From contig JABTUC010000001.1 of NCBI GenBank assembly GCA_015075545.1, forward strand, positions 248,001 to 312,000: DNA of 64,000 nt, written 5' to 3'. Positions 9,390-17,426 of the stretch are shown here, piece by piece. The translations under genes and the position numbers were made by a program. Each line of letters opens with the position of its first letter. The first letter of the stretch is position 1. The notes beneath the pieces are model-generated. The model was not told where the DNA came from. It saw nothing but the letters and a program-made list of their open reading frames with translations, and searched no databases. The DNA comes from Ideonella sp. Lineage in GTDB: Bacteria > Pseudomonadota > Gammaproteobacteria > Burkholderiales > Burkholderiaceae_C.

Positions 9390-9767
9390 GTGAAAGCGAC
9401 CCCCCTCTTCGTCCGCTGTGCCCTTGCCGTCCGGAAACCAGTGATGTGCGCGCTGCTGGGCACTGCCTTGAGCGCAGCAGCACAGCCGAGTCTGTCCGCA
9501 TGGACGGACCGTGACCTCATCCGGGCTCGCCTCGAGCGCCTGGCCGAGCCCGACCTCAAGATTGCCTACCTGCGCTGCAACGAGGCGGCGGCGGAGGGCT
9601 TGCTGACGTTCGAGGAAGCCACGTTCTGTTCGCTGACCCACGAGGTGCTCAAGCAGCGCGTGTTCGGCGGCGACTTCGAGGCGCTGCTGAGCTGGTGGCG
9701 CTTGCATCGAAGCGGGTCGAGCGCAGGCGGCACGGCGGCCGAACCTCGAGTCGCGCCTGCAAGGTGA
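9390..9767 (+). CDS. Small exported protein of unknown function
   Basis: A 125-residue protein with an N-terminal hydrophobic segment (about 19-31, ending ALSAAAQP) that looks like a signal peptide. The mature part contains LKIAYLRCNEAA, a CSLTHEVLKQRVFGGDFEALLSWW stretch (quoted here in pieces: CSLTHEVLK and FGGDFEALLSWW) and two cysteines, a pattern I recognise from unnamed secreted proteins of Burkholderiales. It begins with GTG at 9390 after an AGGAG seven bases upstream. It is divergent from the winged-helix ATPase regulator, with a 110-bp shared region. No function can be assigned. Confidence 0.65.
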   Translation: MKATPLFVRCALAVRKPVMCALLGTALSAAAQPSLSAWTDRDLIRARLERLAEPDLKIAYLRCNEAAAEGLLTFEEATFCSLTHEVLKQRVFGGDFEALLSWWRLHRSGSSAGGTAAEPRVAPAR

Positions 9768-10291
9768 CGCTGCGCCCGTTCGAGTGTGCTCCTATCGTGC
9801 AGCGCGCCGCCGCGATCATCGGTTCCGCGATCTTCCTGGTCATCGCTCCGGGCACGCTCGCCGTGGTCGTCCCTTGGACCCTCACGCACTGGCAGTTCGC
9901 GCCTGCGCTGTTCCCGATCGCGCGCGGGCTCGGCGTCGCCCTGATCGCCGCCGGGTTGCCCATCCTGCTCGATTCGTTCGCTCGCTTCGCGTTGCAGGGC
10001 CTCGGCACACCGGCGCCCGTGATGCCTCCCAAGCGCCTCGTCGTCACCGGGCTCTATCGCTACGTCCGCAATCCGATGTACGTCGCGGTCACGGCGTTGA
10101 TCGCCGGCCAGGGCTTGCTGTTCGGGAGCGTCGCGGTGCTGGAGTACGGCGCGATCCTGTGGGCCGGATTCTTCTTGTTCGTTGTCGCCTACGAAGAGCC
10201 TGTGCTGGGCGAACAGTTCGGCGACGAGTACCGGCGCTACCGGGCCAACGTGAGGCGATGGTTGCCGCGTGTCACCCCATGGCGCGGGTAG
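9764..10291 (+). CDS. Isoprenylcysteine carboxyl methyltransferase/PEMT family membrane protein
   Basis: A membrane methyltransferase-like protein with about four hydrophobic helices and the family signature GLYRYVRNPMYV followed, after two helices, by EEPVLGEQFGDEYRRYRANV. These are the S-adenosylmethionine and membrane-interface motifs of the ICMT/PEMT superfamily. The GTG at 9764 overlaps the TGA of the upstream gene (GTGA), which suggests translational coupling; a second GTG at 9797, directly before the first helix, is equally possible. Bacterial members are mostly uncharacterised and may methylate lipids, phenols or thiols, so no substrate is proposed. Confidence 0.75.
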   Translation: MTLRPFECAPIVQRAAAIIGSAIFLVIAPGTLAVVVPWTLTHWQFAPALFPIARGLGVALIAAGLPILLDSFARFALQGLGTPAPVMPPKRLVVTGLYRYVRNPMYVAVTALIAGQGLLFGSVAVLEYGAILWAGFFLFVVAYEEPVLGEQFGDEYRRYRANVRRWLPRVTPWRG

Positions 10292-10374
10292 CTGGTAAGG
10301 GGTAAGCGCAACCCTCGGGTTGCGGCAACGGGCCCACAATGCCTGTCCGCGCGCAAGCCACGCCCTCCGGCACC

Positions 10375-10875
10375 ATGACTCCGACGAATCCAACCGACGC
10401 CTTCGTGGCGCGCCTCGAACGCTTCGCTGCCGCGGTGGCCGCCGGCGACGCCGAGCGCTTCGCCGCGCTGTTCGCCACCGACGCCTGCTACGACGACGGC
10501 TTCTTCGGCGTGCACCGCGGCCGCGCGGCGATCGCGGCGATGCTCGAGCGCTTTCACGCCGGCGGCGAGGCGTTTGCCTGGCAGTTCGTCGAGCCGCTGG
10601 CCGACGAGCGCATCGGCTACGCACGCTACCTCTTCAGCTACCGCTCGAAGCAGCCCGAGAGCCCGGGCCGGCTGATCGTGTTCGAGGGCATGTCGCGCTT
10701 CGCGTTCGGCAGCGACGGGCTGATCGCCGACTATGCCGAGGTGTTCGACCGCGGCGTCGCGTTCGTGCGCCTGGGCTACGCCGAGCCGCGCGTCGCCAGG
10801 CTGCTCGCGCGCTACGCGCAGCCGAACGAGCGGGTGCGTGATCACCTGACCTGGCGCGAGCGCACCGGCGGGTGA
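10375..10875 (+). CDS. NTF2-like/SnoaL-like protein
   Basis: A 166-residue soluble protein with the cone-shaped NTF2/SnoaL fold pattern: helix FVARLERFAAAVAAGDAERF, then LFATDACYDDGFFGVHRGRAAIAAMLERF, then a set of beta strands (AWQFVEPL, GYARYLFSYRS, RLIVFEGMSRFAF, GLIADYAEVFDRG). This fold serves ketosteroid-isomerase-like enzymes, cyclases and many proteins of unknown role. ATG 10375 removes twelve unconserved residues from the longest frame. No catalytic residues can be named with confidence. It stands alone between the methyltransferase and the convergent large protein at 10966. Confidence 0.7.
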   Translation: MTPTNPTDAFVARLERFAAAVAAGDAERFAALFATDACYDDGFFGVHRGRAAIAAMLERFHAGGEAFAWQFVEPLADERIGYARYLFSYRSKQPESPGRLIVFEGMSRFAFGSDGLIADYAEVFDRGVAFVRLGYAEPRVARLLARYAQPNERVRDHLTWRERTGG

Positions 10876-10965
10876 GCAGCGGCTGCGCCGTTCGCTTGCC
10901 GGCCTGCCCGCGAGAGGTCGCGCCAGCGGCGGCACCCGTTGCGCGCGATTGCGCCGCTCGTGACC

Positions 10966-12633
10966 TCAGCGACGCGGTGCGAGGTAGCGCAACAGCGCCG
11001 CGTCGAGCCGCGGGTGCGCCTGCCAAGCGGCGACGAAATCGCGCTCGCTGCGCGCGGCCTTGGCGCGCGCCAGCTCGGGCAGCGCGCGGCGATCACGCAG
11101 CGGCCAGCGCTGCGGCGCCAGCAGCAGCACCAGCGGCGCCAGACGGCGCCAGGCCTCGCGCGCGGCGGCGTTCGGCAGCGCGCGCGGCGACGCATCGCAC
11201 AGCCGCAGCAATTCGGCTGCCGCGTCGCCGACGCCGCGCCTGCGATCCGACCCCGCGCGCGCGGTCAACGCCGCGCCGATCGCGTCGCCCACCGCGGCCG
11301 GCGTGACGAGCGGCCGCGCCGCGGCGGGGTCGAGGTCGAAGAACAGGTGCCGCTGCGCCAGTTGCCGCAGCATCGCGGGCGACGTGCGCAGCCCGGGCCG
11401 GCGCTGCGCCTGAGCGCGTTCGCGCGCAGCCAGCGCGCGTGTGGCTGCGTCGCGCGGCGCGAAGCCGAGCTTGGCGTAGAACCACCAGGCGCCCGAATCG
11501 ATCGCCTCGTCGTTGTCGCGGCCGAGCTGGTACGGCTCGAGCGTGAACGACGTGCAGCCGAAAAGCGCGCGCAGCGCCGCCAGCCAGCGCGCGAAGGCAT
11601 GCGCGGCCTCGGCGCCGCGAAAGCTGTCGAAGGTGTTGAACGACAAGGCGGCGCCGCGGCCGAGGACGTCGGCCTGGCCGTAGCCCACCGGCACGCCGTT
11701 GCGCAGCGTCAGGCTGCCGTAGCTGGCAAACACCGCGTGACGGCGCTCGGCCACCATGCCGGCGAACGCGTAGGCCAGGCCGTCGCCGTCGTCGACCAGC
11801 CAGGCGTCGTTCGCGTCGCCGAACGAGAACGCCTCGAGCGAACGCGCACGTGTGACCATCGCGGCGCGCGCCAGCTCGACGATGGCCTCGCCCTCGCTGC
11901 GCGACAGCCGACGCACGCGTTGCGGCGCGCGCGCCAGCTCGGCGCGCAGGTCGGGCCGCGCGCGCGGCGGCGGCTCACGGCGAAACACCCTCGGCGCCGC
12001 GGGCCAATAGGCCGCGCTGCGCGAGGGCGTGCCGCTGGCCGGCGCGAGCACGAAGCTGGCGTCGATGGCGTCGGAGACCGCCTCGCGCGTGAAGCCGTCG
12101 CCCGGCATGGCGGCGATCAGGCGCAGCAGGCACGTTGCATCGGTTTCGCCTCGCCCGCGCAGCGCATCGAGCGCCGCGTAGCCGGGGCGCGGCGCTTCGC
12201 GCAGCGCCACCGCTTCGGCGTGCGTCAGCAGCGGCGGCAGCGCGCGCGCGATGCGCTCCTGCGCGTCGCGGTCGCTGCGGTCGAGGCTGAGTTGCGCCGG
12301 CCAGCGCGCGGCCAGCCACTGCGCCTGACCGGCGAAGAAGCGGTAGCGGATCGCGGTGCCGGCGATGCCGCTGTCGGCGAGCGCGTCGCGATGCACGCGC
12401 AGATCGCCGCGCTGCGCGAAACCGTCGAGCATCGCGCGCGCCTGCGCCAGCACGCCGGCGTCGTCGGGGTAGGCGGCGATGAAGCACAGCGCTTCGTGCA
12501 GCCGCCGCACCGCGGCCGCGCTGGCGAGCCGGCGGCGAGCGAGCTGCCGCAGCAGCGCCCGCTTGCGCGCTGCGGCATCGGCGCCGAAGCGCATGCGCAG
12601 CCGCTCCAGCGCCGCCACCAGGCTCGTCGACAT
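10966..12633 (-). CDS. Large protein of unknown function with GNAT-like segment
   Basis: A 555-residue protein, very rich in Ala and Arg, without signal peptide or membrane helix. The stretch at about residues 330-410, reading LSFNTFDSFRGAEAAHAFARW, then FGCTSFTLEPYQLGRDN, then SGAWWFYAKLGFAPRD, has the look of an acyl-CoA N-acyltransferase (GNAT) core and occurs in unnamed proteobacterial proteins. The N-terminal 300 residues are helical. ATG 12633 (MSTSLVAALERL) was chosen over the upstream codons, which give an Arg-rich unconserved leader. It is followed in the same direction by nothing close; the MmgE/PrpD gene lies 75 bp upstream. No function assigned. Confidence 0.65.
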   Translation of the reverse strand: MSTSLVAALERLRMRFGADAAARKRALLRQLARRRLASAAAVRRLHEALCFIAAYPDDAGVLAQARAMLDGFAQRGDLRVHRDALADSGIAGTAIRYRFFAGQAQWLAARWPAQLSLDRSDRDAQERIARALPPLLTHAEAVALREAPRPGYAALDALRGRGETDATCLLRLIAAMPGDGFTREAVSDAIDASFVLAPASGTPSRSAAYWPAAPRVFRREPPPRARPDLRAELARAPQRVRRLSRSEGEAIVELARAAMVTRARSLEAFSFGDANDAWLVDDGDGLAYAFAGMVAERRHAVFASYGSLTLRNGVPVGYGQADVLGRGAALSFNTFDSFRGAEAAHAFARWLAALRALFGCTSFTLEPYQLGRDNDEAIDSGAWWFYAKLGFAPRDAATRALAARERAQAQRRPGLRTSPAMLRQLAQRHLFFDLDPAAARPLVTPAAVGDAIGAALTARAGSDRRRGVGDAAAELLRLCDASPRALPNAAAREAWRRLAPLVLLLAPQRWPLRDRRALPELARAKAARSERDFVAAWQAHPRLDAALLRYLAPRR

Positions 12634-12708
12634 GGCGCGCGATGGTAGACGATGGCCCGCGCGCCGCCGGCCCGATCGGTCACGGGCGCGTATACGCAGC
12701 ACGCCGGC

Positions 12709-14082
12709 TCAGGCCGCTTGCTGTGCCACCAGCAGCGACGCCAGCACGCGCGCGTCGGCGAGCGCTGCAGGGTCGGCGATCGCGGCGAGCAGGCGATCGA
12801 GCTGCGCGCCCGGCAACGCGTGCGGCGCATACGCCACGCAGTCGTCGAAGCGCGCGCGGTGCTGCGCGTCGTCGAGCTCGGCACCGGGGAAGCCCGGCGC
12901 GATGTCGAGCGCGCGCTGCAGCGTGCGGCCGTCGCCGGTGCGCACCTGCAGGTCGACCGCGGTGTGGCCGCGCGCATCGAGCGCCGCATCGGCGACGACC
13001 GCGATGCGCGCGATCAGCGCGTGCAACTGCGGGTCGGCCACCTGCGCCGGTGCAAAGTGCGCCAGCCGCGAGGCGCCGCGCTCGATCGCGCTGGCCACGC
13101 AGTACGCGGCGCTGAACTGCGCGTCGACGCGCGGGTTGCTGCCGATGCGAAAGGCGTGCCCCACCAGCTTGTGCGCGTACGGCGGCAGCCGCACCTGCGC
13201 CGCGGCCACCTGCCCGGCGCGCAGCCCCTCGTCGCGCACCAGCGCGAGCGCGAGCTCGGTCATGCCCTGCGTGAGACCGCAGCTCGGGTACTTCTTGAAC
13301 ACCACGCGCTGCAGCTGCCACTGGCGCCCCAGGTCGCGCAGCGCGGCGTCGGCGTCGAAGCGGTCGCGGCCGTAGAGGTGGGCATAGCCGTAGTGGCCGC
13401 CGATGAAGTTGGGCGGCCCGGTGACGCCGCGCTGCGCGAGCTGTGCGCAGTCGACGCCGGTCTCGGCGACCCAGCCCTGCACCATGCGCACCGCCAGCGA
13501 GCCGTCGACGTTGCTCTGGAAGCTGCCGCCGCAGCGGTTGAAGGCCAGCGCCAGCGCGTGCAGCGTCTGCTGCGGCGTCAACCGCAGCACCCGCGCCGCC
13601 GCCGCGGCGGCGGCGAACACCGTCACCACGCCGGTGGGGTCGAAGCCGTCGTATTGCGACTCGCTCAGGTTCAGGCGCGCGGCGAGCTCGGCGCCGGCGG
13701 CGAGCGCGGCGACGAACTCCTCGCCGCTGCAGCCGCCTGCCAGCTCGGCGGCCGCCAGCGCCGCAGGCAGCAGCGACGAGCCGATGTGCACCCCCGGCGC
13801 CATCGCGTCGCAATAGTCGAGCGCGCGGCACAGCGTGCCGTTGAAGCGCGCCGCGGCCGCAGCGGGCAGGCGCTCGCCGAACACCAAGGCGGTGGCCTGC
13901 GGCGCACCGCCGCGCTCGCGCAGCAGCTCGCGCAGCGCGCCGATGCCGTCTTCGCCGGCGCCGGCCAGCGCGCTGCCGGCCACCGCCAGCAGCATCTGGC
14001 GCAGCACGCGCTGCGCCTGCGGCGGCACGTCGCTTGCGCGCAGCGTGCAGACGAATTGCGCCAGTTCGCTTTCGACCTTCAC
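12709..14082 (-). CDS. MmgE/PrpD family protein
   Basis: A 457-residue MmgE/PrpD protein, full length. Recognisable family segments are ARFNGTLCRALDYCDA, HIGSSLLPAALAAAE, a helical GEEFVAALAAGAELAAR, FKKYPSCGLTQGMTE and RIGSNPRVDAQFSAAYCVA. Known members are 2-methylcitrate dehydratase and cis-aconitate decarboxylase; most paralogues beside transporter genes have unknown substrates. The start is GTG 14082, with GAGGAGG seven bases upstream. It is divergent from the dioxygenase/tct set with an 87-bp shared region, so it probably belongs to the same catabolic unit, acting on an unsaturated or hydroxylated organic acid. A second, unrelated-in-detail MmgE/PrpD gene lies at 61967. Confidence 0.85.
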   Translation of the reverse strand: MKVESELAQFVCTLRASDVPPQAQRVLRQMLLAVAGSALAGAGEDGIGALRELLRERGGAPQATALVFGERLPAAAAARFNGTLCRALDYCDAMAPGVHIGSSLLPAALAAAELAGGCSGEEFVAALAAGAELAARLNLSESQYDGFDPTGVVTVFAAAAAAARVLRLTPQQTLHALALAFNRCGGSFQSNVDGSLAVRMVQGWVAETGVDCAQLAQRGVTGPPNFIGGHYGYAHLYGRDRFDADAALRDLGRQWQLQRVVFKKYPSCGLTQGMTELALALVRDEGLRAGQVAAAQVRLPPYAHKLVGHAFRIGSNPRVDAQFSAAYCVASAIERGASRLAHFAPAQVADPQLHALIARIAVVADAALDARGHTAVDLQVRTGDGRTLQRALDIAPGFPGAELDDAQHRARFDDCVAYAPHALPGAQLDRLLAAIADPAALADARVLASLLVAQQAA

Positions 14083-14169
14083 CCGTGGCCTCCTCGGGCC
14101 GCAGTGTACGCAGCGGCGGCGACGCGCGGCTACGATGCGCAGCGCGCGCAACGACGAGCGGAGCCCACG

Positions 14170-15120
14170 ATGATCATCGCCACCCCCGACGACGTGACCG
14201 CCGCGGTGCTGGCCGAGGCGGCGCGCACGCCCGATGCGCGCACGCGCGAGATCCTCGCCGCCGGCATCGCGCACCTGCACGCGTTCGTGCGCGACGCGCG
14301 CCTGACCGAAAACGAGTTCCGCCACCTGTGCGGCGTGATCGCACGCCTCGGCCAGATGACCAGCGCGTCGCACAACGAGGTGATGCTCGCCGCGGGGTCG
14401 CTCGGCGTGTCGTCGCTGGTGTGCCTGCTCAACAACCGCGGCGGCAGCGCCGGTGAGGGCACCACGGCCAACCTGATGGGCCCGTTCTGGCGCGCCGGCG
14501 CGCCGATCACAGAGCAAGGCGGCTCGATCGTGCGCTCGCCCACGCCGGGCGAGCCGCTGTTCGTCACCGCGTGGGTGCGCGACCCGCAGGGCCGGCCGGT
14601 GGCCGACGCCGAGGTCGACGTCTGGCACGCGTCGCCCGAGGGCTTCTACGAGAACCAGGATCCGCAGCAGGCCGACATGAACCTGCGCGGCCGCTTCGTC
14701 ACCGATGCCGACGGCAGCATCGCGTTTCGCAGCGTCAAGCCCGCGGGCTACCCGGTGCCGGTGGACGGGCCGGTGGGCGACCTGCTGCGCGCGCAGGGGC
14801 GCCACAACATGCGGCCGGCGCACCTGCACTTCCTGATCCACAAGCCGGGCTGGAAGGCGCAGTTCTCGCAGGTGTACTCGGGCGACGACCCGCACCTCGA
14901 GACCGACTCGCAGTTCGGCGTCACGCGCGCGCTGGTCGCGCACTACGAGCGCCACGACGACGCGCGCGACGCCCCGGCGTCCGATGTCGGCGCGCCGTGG
15001 TTCTCGCTGCAGCGCACGTTCGTGATCGAGCCCGGCGACGCCGCGCTGCCCAAGCCGCCGATCAGCGGCAAGAGCACAGGCGAGCGCCCGGCACTCGCGG
15101 TGCTGCAGCGCCGCCCCTGA
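14170..15120 (+). CDS. Intradiol ring-cleavage dioxygenase (catechol/hydroxyquinol 1,2-dioxygenase type)
   Basis: A 316-residue non-haem Fe(III) dioxygenase that opens an aromatic diol between the hydroxyls to give a muconate or maleylacetate. The four iron ligands are visible as Tyr160 (GFYENQ), Tyr194 (AGYPVPVDGP), His218 and His220 (RPAHLHFLIH), in the order and spacing of catechol 1,2-dioxygenase. The N-terminal helical dimerisation domain (TENEFRHLCGVIARLGQMTS) and AGEGTTANLMGPFWR loop are those of the catechol/hydroxyquinol subgroup, not protocatechuate 3,4-dioxygenase. The TctC gene follows 113 bp later on the same strand, suggesting that the substrate or product is taken up by that transporter. 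Hydroxyquinol versus catechol cannot be settled. Confidence 0.88.
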   Translation: MIIATPDDVTAAVLAEAARTPDARTREILAAGIAHLHAFVRDARLTENEFRHLCGVIARLGQMTSASHNEVMLAAGSLGVSSLVCLLNNRGGSAGEGTTANLMGPFWRAGAPITEQGGSIVRSPTPGEPLFVTAWVRDPQGRPVADAEVDVWHASPEGFYENQDPQQADMNLRGRFVTDADGSIAFRSVKPAGYPVPVDGPVGDLLRAQGRHNMRPAHLHFLIHKPGWKAQFSQVYSGDDPHLETDSQFGVTRALVAHYERHDDARDAPASDVGAPWFSLQRTFVIEPGDAALPKPPISGKSTGERPALAVLQRRP

Positions 15121-15233
15121 GCCCGTCGGACCCCGTGGGTGCAAACACGGTGGCCGCACCGCGGCCCGCCGTGCATGATCGGTGCGAACGCCGCGCGACA
15201 TGCGCCGCGGCGACCTTCGGAAGGAGACGATCG

Positions 15234-16202
15234 ATGCACAAGTTCGCGAAGCGCCTGGCCGCGCTGTTGATGGGGTTGGTGCTGCTGCCGGCGGCGGCGC
15301 TGGCGGCGTACCCGGAGCGGCCGATCACCCTCATCGTGCCGTGGGGCGCCGGTGGCGGCACCGACGCAGTGGCGCGCATCCTGGCCACGCTGATGGAGAA
15401 GGATCTCGGCCAGCCGATCAACGTGGTCAACCGCACCGGCGGCTCGGGCGTCGTCGGCCACCAGGCGATCGCCGCCGCCGCGCCCGACGGCTACACGATC
15501 GGCATCATCACGGTGGAGATCGGCATGATGCACCACCAGGGTCTCACCGACCTGAGCGGCGCGTCGTACACGCCGATCGCGCTGGTCAACGCCGACCCGT
15601 CGGGCATCCAGGTGCGCGCCGACGCGCCGTACAAGAACGTCGGCGATCTGGTGGCCGCGATCAAAGCCAACCCGGGCAAGTACAAGGCCTCGGGCACCGG
15701 CCAGGGTGGCATCTGGCACCTGGCGATCGCCGGCTTCCTGCGCGACCAGAAGGTCGACCCGGCCGCGCTGCCGTGGGTGCCGAGCAACGGCGCGGCGCCG
15801 GGGCTGAACGACCTCGTCGCCGGCGGCGTCGAGGTGGTGCCGTGCTCGCTGCCCGAGGCGCGCGCGCTGATCGAAGCCGGCAAGGTCAAGAGCCTGGCGG
15901 TGATGGACGCGCACCCGGCGGCGCTGTTCCCGAAGGTGCCGACGCTGAAGGCCGACACCGGCAGCAACTGGACGATGGCGGCGTGGCGCGGCATCGCGGC
16001 GCCCAAGGGCCTGCCGGCCGACATCCAGTCCAAGCTGCTGGCGTCGCTGCAGAAGGCGCACCAGTCCAAGGAGTTCAAGGACTTCATGACCAACCGCGGC
16101 TTCGGCGTGCTGTGGGCGCCGCCGGCGGAGTTCGCGTCGTTCATGGCCAAGTCCGATGCCGACCTCGGCGCGACGATGAAGGCGGTGGGCATCGCGAAGT
16201 AG
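15234..16202 (+). CDS. tctC: Tripartite tricarboxylate transporter substrate-binding protein (TctC/Bug)
   Basis: A 322-residue periplasmic binding protein of the Bug family. A signal peptide ends at ALAAYPERPI (cleavage near residue 26). The typical TLIVPWGAGGGTDAVAR loop, GGSGVVGHQAIAAAAPDGY segment and C-terminal WAPPAEFASFMAKSDADLG are all present. GGAAGGAG precedes the ATG at 15234. Bug proteins bind carboxylates such as citrate, aromatic acids or dicarboxylates and pass them to TctB/TctA. The tctB gene starts 11 bp after the stop, confirming a functional transporter rather than an orphan Bug protein. Confidence 0.92.
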   Translation: MHKFAKRLAALLMGLVLLPAAALAAYPERPITLIVPWGAGGGTDAVARILATLMEKDLGQPINVVNRTGGSGVVGHQAIAAAAPDGYTIGIITVEIGMMHHQGLTDLSGASYTPIALVNADPSGIQVRADAPYKNVGDLVAAIKANPGKYKASGTGQGGIWHLAIAGFLRDQKVDPAALPWVPSNGAAPGLNDLVAGGVEVVPCSLPEARALIEAGKVKSLAVMDAHPAALFPKVPTLKADTGSNWTMAAWRGIAAPKGLPADIQSKLLASLQKAHQSKEFKDFMTNRGFGVLWAPPAEFASFMAKSDADLGATMKAVGIAK

Positions 16203-16213
16203 CCGTCGCTGCA

Positions 16214-16684
16214 GTGAAGCTCAACGACGCCGTCTTCGGCGCGCTGTTCCTCGCGCTGTCGCTGCTGGTGCTCTGGACGATCCAGGGCTACCCGAAGATC
16301 CCGGGCCAGAACATCGGCCCGGCGGCGTTCCCCGGCATGGTGGCGGCGGTGCTGGCGCTGTGTTCGCTGCTGCTGATCGTGCAAGGCATGCGCGCGCGCA
16401 ACGGCACGCCGTGGTTCCAGCGCGGCGAGTGGACGAGCCGGCCGCCGCAGCTGATCGCCTTCGCAATCACCGTCGCGGGCCTGCTGCTGTACGTGCTGGC
16501 CAGCGAACGCATCGGCTTCATCGTCACCGGCGTCGTGATGCTCGGCGCGCTGATGCTCGCGCTGCGCGTGCGCCCAGCCACCGCGCTGCTGGTGGCGGTG
16601 GCCAGCACGTTGGTGATCCACGTCGCCTTCTACAAGGGCCTGCGCGTGCCGCTGCCGTGGGGCGTGCTGCCGGTGCTGTATTGA
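16214..16684 (+). CDS. tctB: Tripartite tricarboxylate transporter small membrane subunit (TctB)
   Basis: A 156-residue protein with four hydrophobic helices, the size and shape of TctB. It opens VKLNDAVFGALFLALSLLVL, contains IGPAAFPGMVAAVLAL (the PxxFPxxxA motif near the end of helix 1 and in helix 2) and ends with a helix followed by FYKGLRVPLPWGVL. The start is GTG 16214. In nearly all tct operons tctA follows within a few bases; here 742 bp intervene. Confidence 0.88.
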   Translation: MKLNDAVFGALFLALSLLVLWTIQGYPKIPGQNIGPAAFPGMVAAVLALCSLLLIVQGMRARNGTPWFQRGEWTSRPPQLIAFAITVAGLLLYVLASERIGFIVTGVVMLGALMLALRVRPATALLVAVASTLVIHVAFYKGLRVPLPWGVLPVLY

Positions 16685-17426
16685 TGCCTTGTTCCGTGAG
16701 TGGGCGGTGCATGCGTAGAGTAGAGGATGCAAGGCTGCGGGCGGGCAGGCCGGCGCGCGCTACCACGGGCGCCTCGGCCCTGCGGGCCGAGGTCCCCTGC
16801 GCTGCTCGCGGCCCAAGGGCGGCTCCGCCCCTCGCCCTCGCATGGCCGGCACGGCGCTCGCGCGCGTGCCTATGCTCGGAGCTCGACATGCTGCCGTCGC
16901 GACGCGCTTGGGCGCGTCGCGATGCCCCTTTGGTCCGCTGCGCTGCTCGGCGCCCTCCAAGCGCGCCCGGTCTGCCCGCCCGCAGCCTTGCCGGCAACAC
17001 CGTGGCATGCGTCGACACAGACCACGAGCGCCGCTGCGCGGTGGGCGGTGCCCGGTGGGGGCGACTTGTGGGGCGGCGAGAAGGCGAGCCCGGACGCAAA
17101 CAGTCCGGGGGACTGTTTGCGCCTGGCGAGCGGCTCGGCCGCAAGGCCCAGCGCGGCCTGCAAGGCCAGCGGCATGAGGGGGAGTCCGGCGCCGCAGGCG
17201 ACGGACCGGCGAGGACGCCGTGAAGTTCGCGGCGCGTTCAGCGCCGCGGACGGCGGTACCGCAGCCGCCCTCGTGGCGCGAGCATCGCAGCGGAGTCGGC
17301 GCGCAGCGCCGACCGCCACAGTAGGAGCCCCCGCCAGGCACCGCCCATCGCGCCGCGCAGACGATCGCGGTAGCGACCGCATCGACCGCGCCGCTCGACC
17401 GCTACGTCGCGAAGGAAGGCGACCGC
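16685..17426. repeat. Hairpin-rich intergenic insert between tctB and tctA
   Basis: No convincing gene was found in these 742 bp; open frames exist on both strands only because stop codons are rare at this base composition. The stretch is packed with perfect inverted repeats: 16772-16792 (9-bp arms), 16899-16920 (9-bp arms), 17095-17121 (12-bp arms), 17228-17248 (8-bp arms) and 17295-17313 (8-bp arms). Part of it (17085-17170) is homologous to the repeat at 52695-52948. The position inside an otherwise compact transporter operon suggests an insertion of non-coding repeat DNA. Confidence 0.7.
17085..17170 (+). repeat. Hairpin repeat, copy A
   Basis: This segment reads GAGCCCGGA, a 12-bp stem (arms 17095-17106 and 17110-17121, loop GGG), CCTGGCGA, a second stem closed by a GCAA loop, then GCGGCCTGCAAGGC. 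The minus strand of copy C (52695-52948) has the same order, the same flanking words and the same loops, but five base pairs of the first stem differ and all five are compensated on the other arm. That pattern indicates conservation of a folded transcript rather than of sequence. It lies on the sense strand behind tctB. Confidence 0.75.

Noticed and set aside
16685-17426. Several open frames in the tctB-tctA spacer
   Set aside because: No ribosome sites, no domains, and the frames run through perfect hairpins; treated as non-coding repeat DNA.
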